Source: CAYLPT01 sp964385645 (GTDB taxonomy: Bacteria; Armatimonadota; Hebobacteria; Hebobacterales; Hebobacteraceae). From it: 6,250 nucleotides of DNA. Numbering within the stretch: position 1 is the stretch's first letter; each line of letters begins with the position of its first letter. Where the stretch lies: positions 1 to 6,250 of the forward strand of contig CAYLPT010000024.1 of assembly GCA_964385645.1 (NCBI GenBank). The letters are read 5' to 3'. Positions 1 through 5,646 of this stretch are shown here, piece by piece. A model generated the notes under the pieces. The model made no database searches and was not told the origin of the DNA. It saw only the letters and a list, made by a program, of their open reading frames with translations. A program made the translations under genes and the position numbers.

Positions 1-686
1 GTCCAGGGTACGCGGGGGGCGGCGGGGAGCCCGTGGAGGCTGAAGACATTGGGCTCATCGGTGAAGATGCCGGGGATGGTCTTGCCGAACTCGCGGGCGA
101 AGCGCCGCCGATAGGGCTCGTAGCAGATCTCAATGAAGGCCCGCACCGACTCGGGGTTCATGTTGTCGGCATAGGGGCGGTCGTTGAACCAGGGGTCAGG
201 GGGGGCGAGGGAGATGGAGAATTCCTGGACCTGCTCGCCGTCGGTCGGTCGGTCGCCCGGGGAGAGGGGCCGGTAGGCCTCCACGCGGCCCTCCTCGCAG
301 CGGACGGCGAAGCGGTGCTGGCCGGGGGACCCGGAGGGGCGCAGCTCCAGGTAGCGGCTGGCGAAGTCGGGGTTGCGCCCGACCACCAGGCCGCCGCCGA
401 AGCCGCTGGGCCAGCGGTCCTCGTCATAGAGCCAGGCGTGCATGTGCTGGCGGCGGGCCTCGTCCACCGCGGCCGAGATGCACTCCATCCAGCGTTCGCC
501 CATGTAGGGGGTGACCAGGCCGATGCGGTTGTGCATGAAGAAGCCGCCGAGCCCGGCGCGCTTCATGTCGCGAATCTGGGAGCGGAGCTCGGCGGGGTCG
601 AGGTCGTCGTTCCAGGACCAGAAGGGGGCGCCCCGCCACTCGGGGCCGGGGTTGCGGAAGGTGCGCTTGACGGGGTCGGCGGGCAC
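1..686 (-). CDS. GH106-like (alpha-L-rhamnosidase-type) glycoside hydrolase, N-terminal 228 codons, cut by the window edge
   Basis: Read leftward from GTG (684-686), the frame stays open to base 1, so only the amino-terminal part is seen. The start is chosen because AGGAG (694-698) lies seven bases upstream and conserved sequence begins soon after. Recognisable family blocks are PFWSWNDDLDPAELRSQI (about residues 21-38), a glycine-rich GGFFMHNRIGL strand (48-58), AWLYDEDRWPSGFGGG (84-99) and FTDEPN (208-213). These resemble the (beta/alpha)8 catalytic region of GH106-like proteins (Pfam Glyco_hydro_106 type), which usually run to 800 residues or more; the remainder should lie to the left. Characterised GH106 enzymes remove L-rhamnose from plant glycans, but many relatives are untested, so the substrate is inferred. 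No signal peptide is visible at this start. It lies 92 bases downstream of the aldo/keto reductase gene and is probably co-transcribed with it. Confidence 0.85.
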   Translation of the reverse strand, partial: MPADPVKRTFRNPGPEWRGAPFWSWNDDLDPAELRSQIRDMKRAGLGGFFMHNRIGLVTPYMGERWMECISAAVDEARRQHMHAWLYDEDRWPSGFGGGLVVGRNPDFASRYLELRPSGSPGQHRFAVRCEEGRVEAYRPLSPGDRPTDGEQVQEFSISLAPPDPWFNDRPYADNMNPESVRAFIEICYEPYRRRFAREFGKTIPGIFTDEPNVFSLHGLPAAPRVPW

Positions 687-778
687 GGCTCCTCTCCTTG
701 CGCGTGGGCTCAGCGGCGCACGGGCGCGGCGTCCGCGGCCTATTCGCTGGCCGGGCAGGGCCCCCTTCCGGCCGGGGA

Positions 779-1621
779 TCAGCTCTCGCTGAACAGGGGC
801 TGGATGTCCTGGGCGGTCTGGCGGAGCTGGTCGCGCTCCTCGATGGAGAGAGGTCGAAAGGACGCTGCGAGTTCGACCGCCAGGCGGAAGAGGGACGGAT
901 TGCCGGGCGGGATGGCGGCGGCGACCGGCTGGGAGAGGGTCCAGCGCAGGGCGAGCTCGGCCTCGTCGCGGTCCTGGAAGGGCTGATACCAGCACTTCTC
1001 GATTCGCGCCGCGCCGGGCGGATAGGGGCCGCGGGCGAGGGCCTTGATGGCGAGGCACGTGACGCCGCGGCGGCGCGCCTCCTCTACCACGGCGGGGCCG
1101 AAGCCGTGGTGCCAGCACACGAAGTTGATGGGGAAGAGGATGGAGTCGAAGTCAAAGCGGCGCATGGCCTCAAGGGCGGCCCGCTCGCTGTGTGCGCTGA
1201 AGCCCAGGAAGCGCGCCTTGCCGGCCTGGCGGGCGGCCTGGAGGGTCTCGATGGCGCCCCCGGGGCCGAAGGCCGCCTCGATGTCCTCCTGGCTAGTCAG
1301 CCCGTGAAGCTGATAGAGGTCAACGTGGTCGGTGCGCAGCCGGCGCAGGGAGGTCTCCAGCTCCCGGTCGGCCGCCTCCCTGGCGCGCTCGGCGGTCTTG
1401 CAGTTGAGGAAGACCTCGCCCCGGTAGGCCTCGAGGGCGGGCCCGAGGCGCTCCTCGGCGTCGCCATAGGTGGGCGCGACGTCAAACCAGTTCACGCCGC
1501 GCTCGACGGCCTCGGCGACGGCGCGGTCGGCCTCGGCCTGCGAGACGCCGGCGATCACCACCCCGCCGAAGCCGACGAGGGAGAGCTGCACGCCTGTGTC
1601 GCCGTAGGGTCTGCGGTCCAT
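779..1621 (-). CDS. Aldo/keto reductase family oxidoreductase
   Basis: A 280-residue protein starting at ATG (1619-1621) with GGAG about six bases upstream, ending in TGA (779-781). The N-terminus (MDRRPYGDTGVQLSLVGFGG) is the typical opening of the family. The catalytic tetrad can be read: Asp47 and Tyr52 in FDVAPTYGDAEERLG, Lys75 in FLNCKT, and His106 in DLYQLHGL. GFSAHS (140-145) and the C-terminal ALRWTLSQPVAAAIPPGNPS segment match the later barrel strands and cofactor region. The fold is a cytoplasmic TIM barrel that normally reduces or oxidises carbonyl/hydroxyl groups with NAD(P)H; the substrate cannot be read from sequence. It is slightly shorter than many members (about 300-330) but looks complete. 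It follows the PDZ gene by 29 bases and precedes the GH106-like gene, so a link to sugar metabolism is plausible but inferred. A longer open frame upstream (to 2716) is antisense and not coding. Confidence 0.93.
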   Translation of the reverse strand: MDRRPYGDTGVQLSLVGFGGVVIAGVSQAEADRAVAEAVERGVNWFDVAPTYGDAEERLGPALEAYRGEVFLNCKTAERAREAADRELETSLRRLRTDHVDLYQLHGLTSQEDIEAAFGPGGAIETLQAARQAGKARFLGFSAHSERAALEAMRRFDFDSILFPINFVCWHHGFGPAVVEEARRRGVTCLAIKALARGPYPPGAARIEKCWYQPFQDRDEAELALRWTLSQPVAAAIPPGNPSLFRLAVELAASFRPLSIEERDQLRQTAQDIQPLFSES

Positions 1622-1650
1622 GTTCGCTCCGGTACCATCCGCCGGCGGAG

Positions 1651-2196
1651 CTACTTGCGCCGGCGGACGGTTAGCTCGACCTCCCTGGGCTCGCGGCGGG
1701 GCGCGATGCCGGGGGCAAGTGAGGAGGGGCAGGTCACCACATTGCCGTCGCAGGCGATAATGCTGTCTCCGGCCTTGAGGCCGGCCTCGTCGGCGGGGCT
1801 GCCGGGCTGGACGGCCCCGATCAAGCATCCCATGGGCTGCGCGATGGCGATGCCCAGTACGGCGCTCACTTGCTTCATCGGGCAGCCGCCGCCGGGCGCG
1901 GGGCGACCGGGAGGCGCGGTCTCGTCGGCGCTTCCCTCGTCCTCCTGGCCCAGGGAGAAGGGGGGTCCGACCGCGCCGGCCGAGGGGATGGTTACGGTGA
2001 CGCTGACCTGCTCGAAGCTGCCCGGCGGGGCGGCGGCCGCGGCCTGTGACATGGCGGGGTGCTGGGCCCCGCCGGCCCCAAACTGCGGCCGGGACTTGTG
2101 GAAGGTGTCGCGGGCGGTGGGGGAGAGGGCCATCATGGCGGCGAAGGCGATGACGAGCAGGCCCAGTATCCCGATGAGTAGCCAAGTCCTGCGCAT
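1651..2196 (-). CDS. Membrane-anchored PDZ-domain protein
   Basis: A 181-residue protein. The start at ATG (2194-2196) is preferred over an in-frame extension to 2433 because it places a classical signal-anchor at the N-terminus: MRRTW, then a hydrophobic stretch at residues 6-24. After this comes a low-complexity Ala/Gly/Pro linker (about 35-105), then a compact PDZ domain (about 110-178) with the hallmark GSPADEAGLKAGDSI (132-146) followed by a strand and a C-terminal VELTVRRRK. PDZ domains of this class bind extended peptide tails, so an envelope scaffold or sensor role fits. No protease domain is present, unlike DegP/HtrA. Four cysteines (105, 124, 149, 156) lie in or next to the PDZ domain; disulfide or metal use is speculative. 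The ribosome-binding site is weak (AAGG about 11 bases upstream). It is first in the leftward cluster with the aldo/keto reductase. Confidence 0.8.
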   Translation of the reverse strand: MRRTWLLIGILGLLVIAFAAMMALSPTARDTFHKSRPQFGAGGAQHPAMSQAAAAAPPGSFEQVSVTVTIPSAGAVGPPFSLGQEDEGSADETAPPGRPAPGGGCPMKQVSAVLGIAIAQPMGCLIGAVQPGSPADEAGLKAGDSIIACDGNVVTCPSSLAPGIAPRREPREVELTVRRRK

Positions 2197-2376
2197 AGCG
2201 AGATCGCCTTTCCGGCGGCGCGCGGTCGCCGGGGAGTGGCGCGCGCCCGCGGAGTGTGATTCTGCGGGCGGGCCGCGATCCCCTGGCAGGTTGTGCGCGT
2301 GAGGAGACAAGAGGGGCGGGCATGGCAGGATATCGGTGGGTCGCTGAGCGCGATGCCGGGGCGAGGCGGGCGAGCG

Positions 2377-2406
2377 TTGACACCCTCGCGAGCAGCGTGA
2401 TATACT
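2377..2406 (+). promoter_or_regulatory. Sigma-70-type promoter with extended -10 for the response-regulator operon
   Basis: TTGACA (2377-2382) is a perfect -35 hexamer. After an 18-base spacer comes TATACT (2401-2406), one mismatch from consensus, preceded by TG (2398-2399) giving an extended -10 (TGATATACT). In such GC-rich DNA this combination is unlikely by chance. Transcription should start near 2413, leaving a leader of about 56 bases before the ATG at 2469. No operator repeat is evident, which suggests constitutive or housekeeping expression; that is inference. Confidence 0.82.
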
Positions 2407-2453
2407 CACGCCGACGGCGAGCGGAAAAGGCACAGGGCGAGCTGTGAGCCCCT

Positions 2454-2460
2454 GGGAAGG
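2454..2460 (+). promoter_or_regulatory. Ribosome-binding site of the response-regulator gene
   Basis: GGGAAGG lies eight bases before the ATG at 2469 and supports that start. A second purine-rich run (GGGAAG) abuts the ATG directly and is too close to be the main site. Confidence 0.6.
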
Positions 2461-2468
2461 TCGGGAAG

Positions 2469-2882
2469 ATGCCGCAGGGCAAGAGGATACTGGCGGTAGA
2501 CGATGAGCGCCACATCGTGCGGCTGATCCAGGTGAACCTGGAGCGTGCGGGATACCAGGTGGCGACGGCCTTCGACGGGCCCGAGGCGCTCAAGAAGGTC
2601 GAGGCCGAGAAGCCTGACCTGATCGTGCTGGATGTGATGATGCCGAGGATGGACGGCTTCGAGGTGCTGAAGCGGCTGCAGGCCAACCCCGAGACCCGGG
2701 AGATCCCGGTCATCATGCTGACCGCGAAGGCCCAGGACGCCGATGTGTTCCGCGGCTGGGCCTCGGGGGTCAGCGCCTACCTGACCAAGCCCTTCAACCC
2801 GCTGGAGTTGATCACGTTCGTGAAGCGCATCCTGAGCGGCTACGATGAGTACGCCGAGGGCGAGAAGGTCTGGGAGGTGTAG
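2469..2882 (+). CDS. Single-domain (CheY-like) response regulator
   Basis: A 137-residue protein consisting of one receiver domain and a short acidic tail (DEYAEGEKVWEV), with no DNA-binding or enzymatic output domain. The receiver signature is complete: acidic pocket Asp11-Asp12 in LAVDDE, phospho-acceptor Asp55 in LIVLDVMMPRMDG, switch Thr85 in IMLTAKA, aromatic Tyr104, and Lys107-Pro108 in YLTKPF. It should accept phosphate from a histidine kinase and signal through protein contacts in the cytoplasm. No kinase is encoded nearby, so the partner is unknown. A near-consensus promoter lies 56 bases or so upstream, and the next gene starts two bases after its stop codon, so the two are very likely translated from one message. 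The kind of output (motility, development, scaffold switching) cannot be told. Confidence 0.95.
   Translation: MPQGKRILAVDDERHIVRLIQVNLERAGYQVATAFDGPEALKKVEAEKPDLIVLDVMMPRMDGFEVLKRLQANPETREIPVIMLTAKAQDADVFRGWASGVSAYLTKPFNPLELITFVKRILSGYDEYAEGEKVWEV
2872..2877 (+). promoter_or_regulatory. Ribosome-binding site inside the regulator gene for the downstream small gene
   Basis: GGGAGG sits within the last codons of the response regulator, six bases before a GTG (2884-2886). This strong site decides the GTG start for the small membrane protein; the ATG further upstream in that frame (2845) lies inside the regulator and lacks a comparable site. Confidence 0.75.
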
Positions 2883-2883
2883 G

Positions 2884-3102
2884 GTGTCGGAGGCGGAGCC
2901 CAGCAGCGCGGAGCGGTCGGCCTGGGTGTGGGTGGCGCTGGCGGCCGGGGCGGCGCTGGGCGCGGTGGGGGTGATGTACCTGTTCCACCACTGGAGCCCT
3001 GGGCAGCGGATGGGTCGCCTCCTGCTGCGGTGCGAGGACCGGATCCGCAATATCGAGGGCACGCTGGCCGACCTGCACGCCACGATCGCCACGACGCGGT
3101 GA
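2884..3102 (+). CDS. Small single-pass membrane protein (72 aa), co-transcribed with the response regulator
   Basis: Starts at GTG just after the regulator's TAG (2880-2882) and ends in TGA at 3102. Layout: a short polar head (residues 2-12), one transmembrane segment rich in Ala/Gly/Val/Trp (about 13-33, WVWVALAAGAALGAVGVMYLF), then a basic, amphipathic helix of about 35 residues with alternating charges (RCEDRIRNIEGTLADLH). This plan resembles small YtxH-like membrane proteins in general, but I cannot assign a family. The positive-inside rule is ambiguous: the tail is more basic than the head, suggesting the helix is cytoplasmic. Its tight linkage to a receiver protein invites the idea that it anchors or responds to that regulator; this is inference only. 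GC-rich codon use matches the neighbours. Confidence 0.75.
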   Translation: MSEAEPSSAERSAWVWVALAAGAALGAVGVMYLFHHWSPGQRMGRLLLRCEDRIRNIEGTLADLHATIATTR

Positions 3103-3187
3103 GGGGCGGCGGGCGGGGGAGCGTCCGACCTACGCGGCCGCCCTGGTGCAGGGAGGCGATTCGCAGCCGGCGAGAGGGCGACGCGCA
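3103..3187. other. Short intergenic gap after the small membrane-protein gene
   Basis: This 85-base stretch contains a GCGGCCGC palindrome and scattered GC-rich inverted matches, but no stem followed by a T-run, so no Rho-independent terminator can be supported. If the minus-strand ORF ending at 3188 is real, this is a convergent junction. Confidence 0.45.
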
Positions 3188-3394
3188 TCAACGCGGCTCG
3201 GCCCTAACCCGCTCCCACGAGATCGGATGGGGGTCCTCGGCGCGCCTCGTCCGCCACGGGCAGTCGGCGAGGTCTTCCTCGGCCTCGAGGGGCCGCTCCT
3301 TCCTCTCGATGGGTAGGAGCGCGGCGTTGCGGCATCCCTCGTCGCCCCCGGGGAACTGCCGGGCCGCGCGGGCGAGCGAGGCGTTGACAAACAT
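3188..3394 (-). CDS. Possible small protein of unknown function (68 aa), antisense to the moaA leader
   Basis: Read leftward from ATG (3392-3394) to TGA (3188-3190). I do not recognise it. By hand count about 61 of 68 codons end in G or C while only about 56% of second positions are G/C, the contrast expected of real coding sequence in a GC-rich genome. Composition is balanced and soluble, with an acidic middle (RPLEAEEDLADCPW) and ending WERVRAEPR; two cysteines, no membrane segment. Against it: no ribosome-binding site precedes the ATG or the alternative GTG at 3428-3430, and its 5' end overlaps the rightward moaA promoter. It could be a real small gene, a gene remnant, or a chance frame. 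No neighbour suggests a job. Confidence 0.4.
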   Translation of the reverse strand: MFVNASLARAARQFPGGDEGCRNAALLPIERKERPLEAEEDLADCPWRTRRAEDPHPISWERVRAEPR

Positions 3395-3411
3395 GGGGGC
3401 GCGGCTACAAT
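3384..3411 (+). promoter_or_regulatory. Sigma-70-type promoter for moaA and the genes behind it
   Basis: TTGACA (3384-3389), a 16-base spacer, then TACAAT (3406-3411). Transcription should begin about 3417-3419, some 30 bases before the moaA ATG. The leader is far too short for a molybdenum-cofactor riboswitch. Because the next gene is 17 bases from moaA and the one after overlaps, this promoter probably serves all three. Confidence 0.78.
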
Positions 3412-3421
3412 GGGCGGCGTC

Positions 3422-3451
3422 ATGTTCCACCCGAGTGTGACTGTGCGATGA
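3422..3451 (+). CDS. Nine-codon leader ORF overlapping the moaA start
   Basis: ATG at 3422-3424 opens MFHPSVTVR and stops at TGA (3449-3451), overlapping the moaA ATG (3448-3450) as ATGA. Its own ATG lies only about three to five bases after the predicted transcription start, so it could be translated as a near-leaderless message. moaA itself has no clear Shine-Dalgarno sequence, so terminating ribosomes re-initiating at ATGA would explain how moaA is translated. This is a mechanistic inference; a chance short frame is possible. Confidence 0.35.
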   Translation: MFHPSVTVR

Positions 3452-4321
3452 GGCCCCTGCGCGTGTTGAGCGACTCGCTCGGCCGCCGGATCGAGTATCT
3501 GCGGATATCGCTGACAGAGCGCTGTGACCTGCGCTGCGTCTACTGCCGCCCGCGGGAGGGTGGCGAGGCGGCGGCAGATGTGCTTGGCGCGCAGGAGGTG
3601 GTCCACATCGCCGAAGCGGCGACGCGGCTGGGGGTGGGCCGGGTGCGCCTGACTGGCGGCGAGCCCCTGCTGCGGGACGACCTGGAGGAGATCTGCGCGC
3701 GCTTGGCCGGGCTGGAGGGGCTCAAGGACCTGTCGCTGACCACCAATGGGCAGCGGCTAGCGGGGCGGGCGGAGGGGCTGGCGAAGGCGGGGCTGAGGAG
3801 GGTGAACGTCAGCCTGGACTCGCTGGAGCCGAGACGGTACGCGCAGGTGACCGGCGGAGGCGGAGCTGGAGCGGTTCGCGGAGCTGGTGGCGCGCCGGCC
3901 GGTGCACGTGCGCTTCATCGAGGGGATGCCGACGTGTGTCCATGCGGGCTATGTTCCGGCGGCCGCGGTGCTGGAGGCGCTGGGGAGGCGGTGGGAGCTG
4001 AGGCCGGTGCCGGGGCCGCCGGGGGGCGGTCCGGCGCGGTACTGGCGGCTCGGCGACTCGTTGGGGACCGTGGGGGTGATCGCGGCGATCTCGGAGCCCT
4101 TCTGTGGGCGGTGCAACCGGCTGCGGGTGACGGCGGGCGGAGAGCTGAGGCCATGCCTGTTCTCGGCGCGGGGCATGGAGCTGCTGCCGGCGCTGCGGGG
4201 CCCGCGGCCGGTGGCGAGCGCGGCGGCGCTTCTATGGCGGGCGGCGGCTGCGAAGCCGGCGCGCTATGCGGAGGTGGCGGGGCCGGCGGGCATCGGGGCG
4301 ATGCACGCGGTCGGCGGCTGA
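3448..4321 (+). pseudogene. moaA: GTP 3',8-cyclase (MoaA), radical-SAM; broken by an internal deletion and frameshift
   Basis: MoaA converts GTP to 3',8-cyclo-dihydro-GTP, the first step of molybdenum cofactor synthesis. The 5' part (3448 to about 3858, 137 codons) carries the radical-SAM cluster C26-x3-C30-x2-C33 in SLTERCDLRCVYC, the SAM-binding LTGGEPLLRDDL (68-79), TTNG and VNVSLDSL, ending at QVTGG. The 3' part (about 3857-4318) is in another frame. It begins EAELERFAELVARRPVHVRFIEGMP, then has the second cluster motif CGRC-x13-C (from 4103), the GTP-binding NRLR arginines and the characteristic C-terminal Gly-Gly. The two parts sum to about 291 codons against 325-340 for the family. What is missing is the segment that normally joins VTGG to the ELxxF helix and holds the KxN motif. 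The junction is a tandem GGCGGA-GGCGGA (3853-3864). Either the gene is dead or the assembly dropped about 100 bases. The start is chosen by family alignment and the promoter; the Shine-Dalgarno is poor. Confidence 0.85.
3853..3864 (+). repeat. Tandem GGCGGA repeat at the moaA break
   Basis: Two adjacent copies of GGCGGA lie exactly where the reading frame of moaA switches. Short direct repeats are common end points of replication slippage deletions and also of assembly collapse, so this marks the likely junction but does not say which happened. Confidence 0.5.
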
Positions 4322-4338
4322 GGGCGCCGGGGGCGCGA

Positions 4339-5646
4339 ATGGCGGCCTCGGGCACCAGAGCGCGGGAGCGCTACTCCCACACCCGGTGGAACTTCGGCAT
4401 CATCGTCCTGGATGCGAGCTTCTTCATGGGCGCGCTGGCCTTCGTGGATCCGGTGGCGGTGCTGCCGGTGCTGTTGACGCAGCTCACGGGCTCGGAGCTG
4501 GTGGTGGGGCTGATGGGGGCGCTGCAGCGTGCGGGGTGGATGGTGCCTCAGCTGTTGGCGACGAGCTGGGTGCTACATCGGCCCCTGAAGAAGCCCTTCA
4601 TCGTGGCGCCGGTGGTCGTGAGCCGGCTGCCGTTTCTGGGGGTGGCGATTCTGTTCGGCACCGGGTGGGGCGCGGCGCGGCCAGCGCTGCTGCTGGGGAC
4701 GCTGATCGGGGTGTGGGGGTTCTTCTTCTTCCTGGATGGGCTGGTGGGAGTGCCGTGGCACGACATCGTGGCGCGCACCATCCCGCCGAGGCTGCGGGGG
4801 CGCTTCTTCGGGAGCATGCAGTTCCTGGGTGGACTGCTGGCGATCGGGGCGGGCGCGGTGGTGCGAAGGGTGCTGGCCGACCCGGAGCTTCCGTTCCCAT
4901 ACAACTATGGGCGGCTGTTTGCTCTGCTGTTTGTGTTCCTGGCGATCTCGACGGTCTTCGTGCTCCTGATCCGGGAGCCCAGGGAGGGGCCGACGAGCGA
5001 GGCGCAGTCGCTGGCGGCGATCGTGAGGGCGATCCCGGACACGCTGCGGCGCTACCGGGACCTGAGGCGGCTGATCACGGCGCAGATCATGTGTGGGGTA
5101 GGCGGGTTGGCGACGCCCTTCTACGCGGTGTACGCGAATGTGCGGCTGGGGCTGGAGCCGGCGGTGGCAGGGCTGTTCATCTGGGCGGCGATCGCGGGGT
5201 CGGTGGCGGCGAGCGGGGTGTGGGCGCTGCTGAGCGATCGGTGTGGCAGCACGCGGGTCATTCGGGGGGTGAGCGGGGTGATCGTGCTGACACCGCTTGT
5301 GGCCTTGTGCGTCCCGCCGCTGATGCGTATCCTTGGGGCCGAGGAAGCGATGGGGTACGGCTACGCGGCGGTGTTCCTGCTCAACGGGGCGGTGTGGGGC
5401 GGGATGTGGATCGGGTTCACGAACCACGTGCTGGAGATCGCGCCCGACCACATCCGGCCGCTGTTCCTGGGGCTGCAGGCGACGCTGTCGGCGCCCACGG
5501 TGGTGATGCCCCTGCTGGGGGGATGGCTGCTGAGCGTGATCTCCTATGAGGCGCTTTTTGGCACGGTAGCGGCTCTGAGCGTGGGAGCGTTCGCATATTC
5601 GTTCCGGCTGCGGGAGCCCCGGCACGGGGCGGGGGCCGCGCCATGA
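4339..5646 (+). CDS. Major facilitator superfamily (MFS) transporter, substrate unknown
   Basis: A 435-residue multi-pass membrane protein. The ATG at 4339 follows the moaA stop by 17 bases; it gives a short basic head (RARERYSHTRWNFG) before the first membrane segment, as expected. About eleven or twelve hydrophobic segments can be drawn (approximately 20-46, 54-78, 88-107, 113-135, 158-176, 192-211, 246-266, 274-298, 310-330, 340-361, 373-396, 402-422), with a central charged loop (212-244) between two halves. The cytoplasmic motif IPPRLRGRFFGSMQFLGG (148-165) and the N-terminal LDASFF/FVDPVAVLPVLLTQLTGS pattern match a group of uncharacterised bacterial MFS carriers. Sugar, drug or metabolite transport cannot be distinguished. 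The Shine-Dalgarno is weak (GA-poor), so it may depend on translation from moaA; if moaA is truly broken, expression could suffer. Its frame is continuous with the frame of the 5' moaA fragment, but that fusion is an artefact. Confidence 0.88.
   Translation: MAASGTRARERYSHTRWNFGIIVLDASFFMGALAFVDPVAVLPVLLTQLTGSELVVGLMGALQRAGWMVPQLLATSWVLHRPLKKPFIVAPVVVSRLPFLGVAILFGTGWGAARPALLLGTLIGVWGFFFFLDGLVGVPWHDIVARTIPPRLRGRFFGSMQFLGGLLAIGAGAVVRRVLADPELPFPYNYGRLFALLFVFLAISTVFVLLIREPREGPTSEAQSLAAIVRAIPDTLRRYRDLRRLITAQIMCGVGGLATPFYAVYANVRLGLEPAVAGLFIWAAIAGSVAASGVWALLSDRCGSTRVIRGVSGVIVLTPLVALCVPPLMRILGAEEAMGYGYAAVFLLNGAVWGGMWIGFTNHVLEIAPDHIRPLFLGLQATLSAPTVVMPLLGGWLLSVISYEALFGTVAALSVGAFAYSFRLREPRHGAGAAP

Larger units (their letters stand above)
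2197..2468. other. Divergent intergenic region between the PDZ gene and the response-regulator gene
   Basis: A 272-base stretch separates the leftward PDZ gene from the rightward regulator. The right third holds the promoter listed separately. I found no convincing sigma-70 pair pointing left for the PDZ cluster, no strong inverted repeat that would be an operator, and no RNA gene. A rightward frame beginning MAGYRWVAERD runs through the promoter (ATG near 2321, to 2447), preceded by a purine-rich AGGAGA about 20 bases away. It is not called because it overlaps the -35 and -10 elements and ends in an arginine-rich tail. Confidence 0.6.

Noticed and set aside
749..773. GGCCGG...CCGGCC inverted repeat just after the aldo/keto reductase stop
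   Set aside because: The stem is six base pairs with a 13-base loop and no T-run follows on the minus strand, so it does not support a terminator call in DNA this GC-rich.
33..986. Plus-strand open frame of 317 codons over the GH106-like gene
   Set aside because: It is antisense to a gene with clear family motifs and its translation is Gly/Ala/Val-rich with no recognisable domain.
1638..1667. TCCGCCGGCGGA palindrome and repeated CGCCGGCGGA between the PDZ and reductase genes
   Set aside because: Short GC-only matches of this sort are expected often at this base composition, and part lies in PDZ codons.
698..2302. Plus-strand open frame of 534 codons
   Set aside because: It mirrors the aldo/keto reductase and PDZ genes on the other strand; it changes composition at their boundary and shows no family motif.
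2197..2433. N-terminal extension of the PDZ protein
   Set aside because: It would bury the signal-anchor sequence inside the protein and reads through the divergent promoter.
1622..2716. Upstream extension of the aldo/keto reductase frame on the minus strand
   Set aside because: The extension runs through the PDZ gene in another frame and antisense to the response regulator; the ATG at 1621 has a good ribosome-binding site and family N-terminus.
3412..3447. Molybdenum-cofactor riboswitch before moaA
   Set aside because: The predicted leader is about 30 bases, much shorter than the known riboswitch.
3884..4321. The 3' moaA half as an independent gene starting at an internal GTG or ATG
   Set aside because: It holds only the C-terminal MoaA features, lacks the radical-SAM cluster and has no ribosome-binding site; it is the other half of the interrupted gene.
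4266..5549. Plus-strand open frame of 427 codons over the transporter
   Set aside because: It is a Gly/Ala/Arg-rich shadow frame; the frame starting at 4339 has the membrane segments and MFS motifs.
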